Origin: Paraclostridium ghonii
GTDB lineage: Bacteria > Bacillota > Clostridia > Peptostreptococcales > Peptostreptococcaceae
Length of the DNA: 17,967 nucleotides
NCBI RefSeq assembly: GCF_023653455.1
Contig: NZ_JAKEDR010000054.1
Location: 1-17,967, forward strand
Direction: 5' to 3'
Under the pieces are notes generated by a model. It did not search any database. It had not been told where the DNA came from and saw only the letters and a program-made list of their open reading frames with translations. Of this stretch, positions 15,700 through 17,967 are shown piece after piece. The translations under genes and the position numbers were made by a program. Each line of letters starts with the position of its first letter. Within the stretch, counting starts at the first letter, position 1.

Positions 15700-15785
15700 A
15701 CTTGAGCAACGGACCGCTTTCTTAAGGTCGTTGGCGACATGAAGTGGTTCGCAGACGTAGTCACTCAAGCGAAGTGAATTTTTTA
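15700..15785 (+). ncRNA. GC-rich foldable element, candidate small RNA (unassigned)
   Basis: About 78 bases reach roughly 50% GC inside DNA of roughly 25-30% GC. A closing stem CTTGAG (15701-15706) with CTCAAG (15764-15769) encloses a stem of CAAC and GACC with GGTCGTTG (15707-15733, one bulged G) and a GCGA/TCGC stem (15734-15752). TCACT (15761-15765) with AGTGA (15773-15777) then forms a short hairpin followed by a T-run, a terminator-like end on the plus strand. No promoter or known RNA family was recognised. It could equally be the 3' untranslated region of the minus-strand gene fthC, or a dispersed repeat. Confidence 0.45.
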
Positions 15786-16346
15786 TTTAATAACTCTTTT
15801 TTCTGTTATTACGTAGTTTAGTTGAGCATCATGATTTTCTTTTGGGATAGAATCAAAAACTTGAAGCTCAAAAGCTAGGCCTATGGTAATACTATTAGGT
15901 TTTAGTTTCTCTATAAACCTATCATAAAAACCTCCTCCATAACCTAGTCTAAATTTATTAATATCAAAAGCAACGGCAGGTACGACTAAAACATCTATTG
16001 ACTCTATGTCGGTTACTCTAACGAATTCTTGTTTGGGTTCTCTTATCCCATAAGTTCCTATTTCGACTTCGGATTTTAAATCTTTTATTTGAGAAGGAAT
16101 TAATGTTTTGCTTTCTTTAGTTGTTATGGGGATTAACACTTTTTTTCCTAGAGATATTAGTGAGTTTACTATGTAATCCGTTTTTACTTCGTTATTAAAA
16201 TCTAAATATAACATTATTGTAGAAGCTTGTTTAACTTCTTCTAAAGATAAAAGAACATCTGAAATTTTTTTAGATTTAGCAATTATAGATTCGTAAGATT
16301 CTTTTTTTCTAAGCTCTATAACTTTTTTCCTTAAATTACTTTTCAA
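15783..16346 (-). CDS. 5-formyltetrahydrofolate cyclo-ligase
   Basis: An enzyme of about 187 residues (MTHFS/YqgN family) that converts 5-formyltetrahydrofolate to 5,10-methenyltetrahydrofolate with ATP, recycling an inhibitory folate storage form. The signature LGYGGGFYDRF carries the glycine-rich nucleotide-binding loop. VLVVPAVAFD precedes it and GLAFELQ follows, as in the family. TTG 16346 is preferred because AAGGGTG lies 6 bases upstream on the minus strand; GTG 16355 overlaps that site and would add three residues. It is convergent with the Lon-like gene and divergent from the S41 protease; I see no good promoter in the shared 150-base gap. Its stop is at the T-run of the GC-rich element. 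Confidence 0.92.
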   Translation of the reverse strand: MKSNLRKKVIELRKKESYESIIAKSKKISDVLLSLEEVKQASTIMLYLDFNNEVKTDYIVNSLISLGKKVLIPITTKESKTLIPSQIKDLKSEVEIGTYGIREPKQEFVRVTDIESIDVLVVPAVAFDINKFRLGYGGGFYDRFIEKLKPNSITIGLAFELQVFDSIPKENHDAQLNYVITEKRVIK

Positions 16347-16507
16347 TGAAATCACCCTTCTTTTAATGTGTTATAATATGATATAAAACTATCTAATAAT
16401 GATTTTAGTATTATAACTTAATAACATCAACTAAAAGACAGGCAGTAATAAAAATAATATGAAGGCATATAATAATATAGTATATTTTGTAAAAGGAGAT
16501 GCATAAA

Positions 16508-17629
16508 ATGATATCTAAAAAAAGGGCTATAATATACTCCATTATAATAGTAATTGCAACTGCATTGATAACAAGCCAAGTTGTAGGTTACAAATATAAG
16601 GAGTATGACAAACTTGTTGGATTAAAAAGATCTATAGATAAAGAATTTTATAAAGAAGCTAATGGGGAAAAATTAATTACAGGTTCTATAAAAGGAATGT
16701 TTGAAAGTTTGGATGATCCATATTCTCAATACTATACAAAAGAAGAGTTTAAAAAACTACAAGAACAGACATCTGGTAGTTATGTAGGTATAGGAGTAGT
16801 TATAGGTCCAACGCCGGATGATGAGTTAATAACTGTTGTATCTCCTATAGAAGGATCTCCTGCAGAAAAGAGTGGTATAAAACCAGGGGATAAAATAATT
16901 AAAGTTGATGGAAAAGAAGTTACTTCTAAAGATATGGATAAGGCAATGGGGCTTATAAAAGGAAAAGCTGGAACTGATGTTAAGTTAACTATAAAAAGAG
17001 ATAGTAAAACATTAGATATAAATGTAAAAAGAGAAGAAATAGTTTTGAAAACTATAGACTCTAAAGTTTTAGAAAATGATATTGGATACATAAAAATATC
17101 ATCATTTGATGAACATACTTACAATGATTTTAAAAAGGCTTTAGATAACTTAAATAAAAAGAATATAAAAGGATTGGTTATAGATTTAAGAGATAATCCT
17201 GGAGGATTATTAAATATATGTGATGATATAGCTGATGAAATATTACCTAAAGGAAATACTATAGTATCAATAAAAGATAATAGTGGTAAATCTAAGGTAT
17301 TAAAATCCGATAATGATAGACAATTAGATGTACCTATTGCTGTTCTTACAAATGAGGGAAGTGCATCTGCATCAGAAATACTTACAGGAGCTATAGTTGA
17401 TAATGAAAGAGGAGTAGCTATAGGAACGACTACATTTGGGAAAGGTTTAGTTCAGACTGTAAGAGAATTAAGTGATGGAACTGGATATAAACTTACTACA
17501 GCTCAATATTATACTCCAAGTGGAGCTTATATAAATAAAAAAGGTATAAAACCTAATATAGAAGAAAAAGATGAAAACAAACAACTGGATGTAGCGCTAG
17601 ATTGGATAAATAAACAGATAAATAAGTAA
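16508..17629 (+). CDS. S41-family C-terminal processing peptidase
   Basis: A CtpA/CtpB-like serine protease, 373 residues. One N-terminal membrane anchor (about residues 6-27) places the rest outside the cytoplasmic membrane. A PDZ domain (about 90-175, with GIGVVIG and SPAEKSGIKPGDKIIKVDG) recognises C-terminal tails. The S41 domain (about 185-370) has Ser287 in EGSASASEIL and Lys312 in TFGKGLVQT; the 25-residue spacing matches the Prc Ser452-Lys477 dyad. ATG 16508 is favoured, with AAGGAGAT 8-9 bases upstream; ATG 16499 touches that site. In spore formers such proteases can cut signalling proteins during sporulation (B. subtilis CtpB with SpoIVFA), but a general envelope role is equally possible. 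TATAAT at 16468-16473 may be its -10 box, without a clear -35. Confidence 0.93.
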   Translation: MISKKRAIIYSIIIVIATALITSQVVGYKYKEYDKLVGLKRSIDKEFYKEANGEKLITGSIKGMFESLDDPYSQYYTKEEFKKLQEQTSGSYVGIGVVIGPTPDDELITVVSPIEGSPAEKSGIKPGDKIIKVDGKEVTSKDMDKAMGLIKGKAGTDVKLTIKRDSKTLDINVKREEIVLKTIDSKVLENDIGYIKISSFDEHTYNDFKKALDNLNKKNIKGLVIDLRDNPGGLLNICDDIADEILPKGNTIVSIKDNSGKSKVLKSDNDRQLDVPIAVLTNEGSASASEILTGAIVDNERGVAIGTTTFGKGLVQTVRELSDGTGYKLTTAQYYTPSGAYINKKGIKPNIEEKDENKQLDVALDWINKQINK

Positions 17630-17639
17630 AACAAAAAGT

Positions 17640-17693
17640 GGACTGTTTTAAAATGATTATCCCAGAGAGGATTATTTTAAGACAGTCCTTTTT
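17640..17693 (+). terminator. Terminator after the S41 protease gene
   Basis: GGACTGT with the following A/T-rich arm pairs to the segment ending in ACAGTCC over about 15 bp, then an internal mismatch and a short inner stem closed by CAGAGA; a T-run follows. It insulates the rRNA operon from upstream transcription. Confidence 0.9.
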
Positions 17694-17743
17694 AGTAATC
17701 TATAAATCTTTTAATAAAAATATTATAAAAAATAAAAAAAGTG

Positions 17744-17772
17744 TTGACTAAATAGAATATAGGTGGTAAAGT
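17744..17772 (+). promoter_or_regulatory. rRNA operon promoter
   Basis: TTGACT (17744-17749) is separated by 17 bases from TAAAGT (17767-17772), about 145 bases upstream of the 16S gene. It is preceded by an A-rich tract (17716-17740) that could serve as an UP-like element. The region 17694-17917 holds only this promoter and the leader. Confidence 0.8.
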
Positions 17773-17796
17773 ATAACTTGTAGAAAATAAATGTAA

Positions 17797-17808
17797 GAAC
17801 TTTGAAAA
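17797..17808 (+). promoter_or_regulatory. boxA-like antitermination site in the rRNA leader
   Basis: GAACTTTGAAAA resembles the Firmicutes rrn boxA (GTTCTTTGAAAA) that loads Nus factors. Downstream, AATTCTTT (17832-17839) and AAAGAATT (17843-17850) form a small hairpin in the leader. Confidence 0.6.
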
Positions 17809-17917
17809 TTAAACAGTAAGTTGATTATATAAATTCTTTATTAAAGAATTAAACAACAAACAACCAAGCCAGATATTCAGATAATGATTAGCTGAGCGAT
17901 GGACAACTTTTTAAATT

Positions 17918-17967
<50 letters not shown>

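Noticed and set aside
15704..15770. Minus-strand open frame of about 24 codons starting at a TTG in the GC-rich element
   Set aside because: No ribosome binding site, and openness is expected by chance where GC is high and stops are rarer. It lies directly behind the fthC stop.
15739..15777. Short open frame MKWFADVVTQAK in the GC-rich element
   Set aside because: Only 12 codons with no ribosome binding site; the frame opens just after a TGA at 15703. The base composition and pairing argue for RNA structure or repeat, not a peptide.

Overview
The window is AT-rich chromosomal DNA from a Gram-positive anaerobe, most likely a spore-forming clostridium of the Peptostreptococcaceae (the Clostridioides/Paraclostridium/Romboutsia neighbourhood). 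The evidence is the low GC content, strong AGGAGG ribosome binding sites with many GTG and TTG starts, the gene order, and a gerS-alr pair as known from Clostridioides difficile. The family assignment is inference from gene content and order; no search was run. I see no mobile element, CRISPR array, phage gene or tRNA.

Bases 1-7117 hold a complete F-type ATP synthase operon in the order atpZ-atpI-atpB-atpE-atpF-atpH-atpA-atpG-atpD-atpC. It has a good sigma-A-type promoter (85-113) and a strong terminator (7081-7117). Three details stand out. The c subunit carries the residue pattern of Na+-binding c rings. The epsilon subunit stops exactly at the end of its beta-sandwich domain, so the inhibitory helical domain is missing. 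A stable GNRA-capped hairpin lies between atpE and atpF. Together these suggest an enzyme built for Na+ coupling and free to hydrolyse ATP, which would suit a fermentative anaerobe.

Bases 7285-10639 hold acpS, a CBS-domain gene, a gerS/ydcC-like lipoprotein gene, alr, and the ndoAI-ndoA (MazEF-type) toxin-antitoxin pair. This is the Firmicutes acpS-ydcC-alr-ndoAI-ndoA cluster with a CBS gene inserted. It mixes lipid carrier-protein activation, cell-wall precursor or spore-cortex functions and growth control.

Bases 10669-12576 hold a split transketolase (N and C halves as overlapping genes) with its own extended -10 promoter and terminator. A membrane-anchored small protein (12634-13059) with a weak resemblance to PrcB follows. 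Next is a large Lon-family protease of the AAA_32/LonH type (13210-15591) with an intact Ser-Lys dyad but altered Walker motifs.

The convergent gap 15592-15782 is the most unusual non-coding part. It holds a terminator palindrome, then a 17-bp hairpin containing a consensus DnaA box, then a roughly 80-base element of about 50% GC that can fold and ends in a hairpin plus T-run. This looks like an unassigned small RNA or a dispersed repeat. The gene for 5-formyltetrahydrofolate cyclo-ligase (minus strand) follows, then a divergent S41 C-terminal-processing protease with a strong terminator. The window ends with the promoter, boxA-like leader and first 50 or so bases of a 16S rRNA gene, the start of an rRNA operon on the plus strand.
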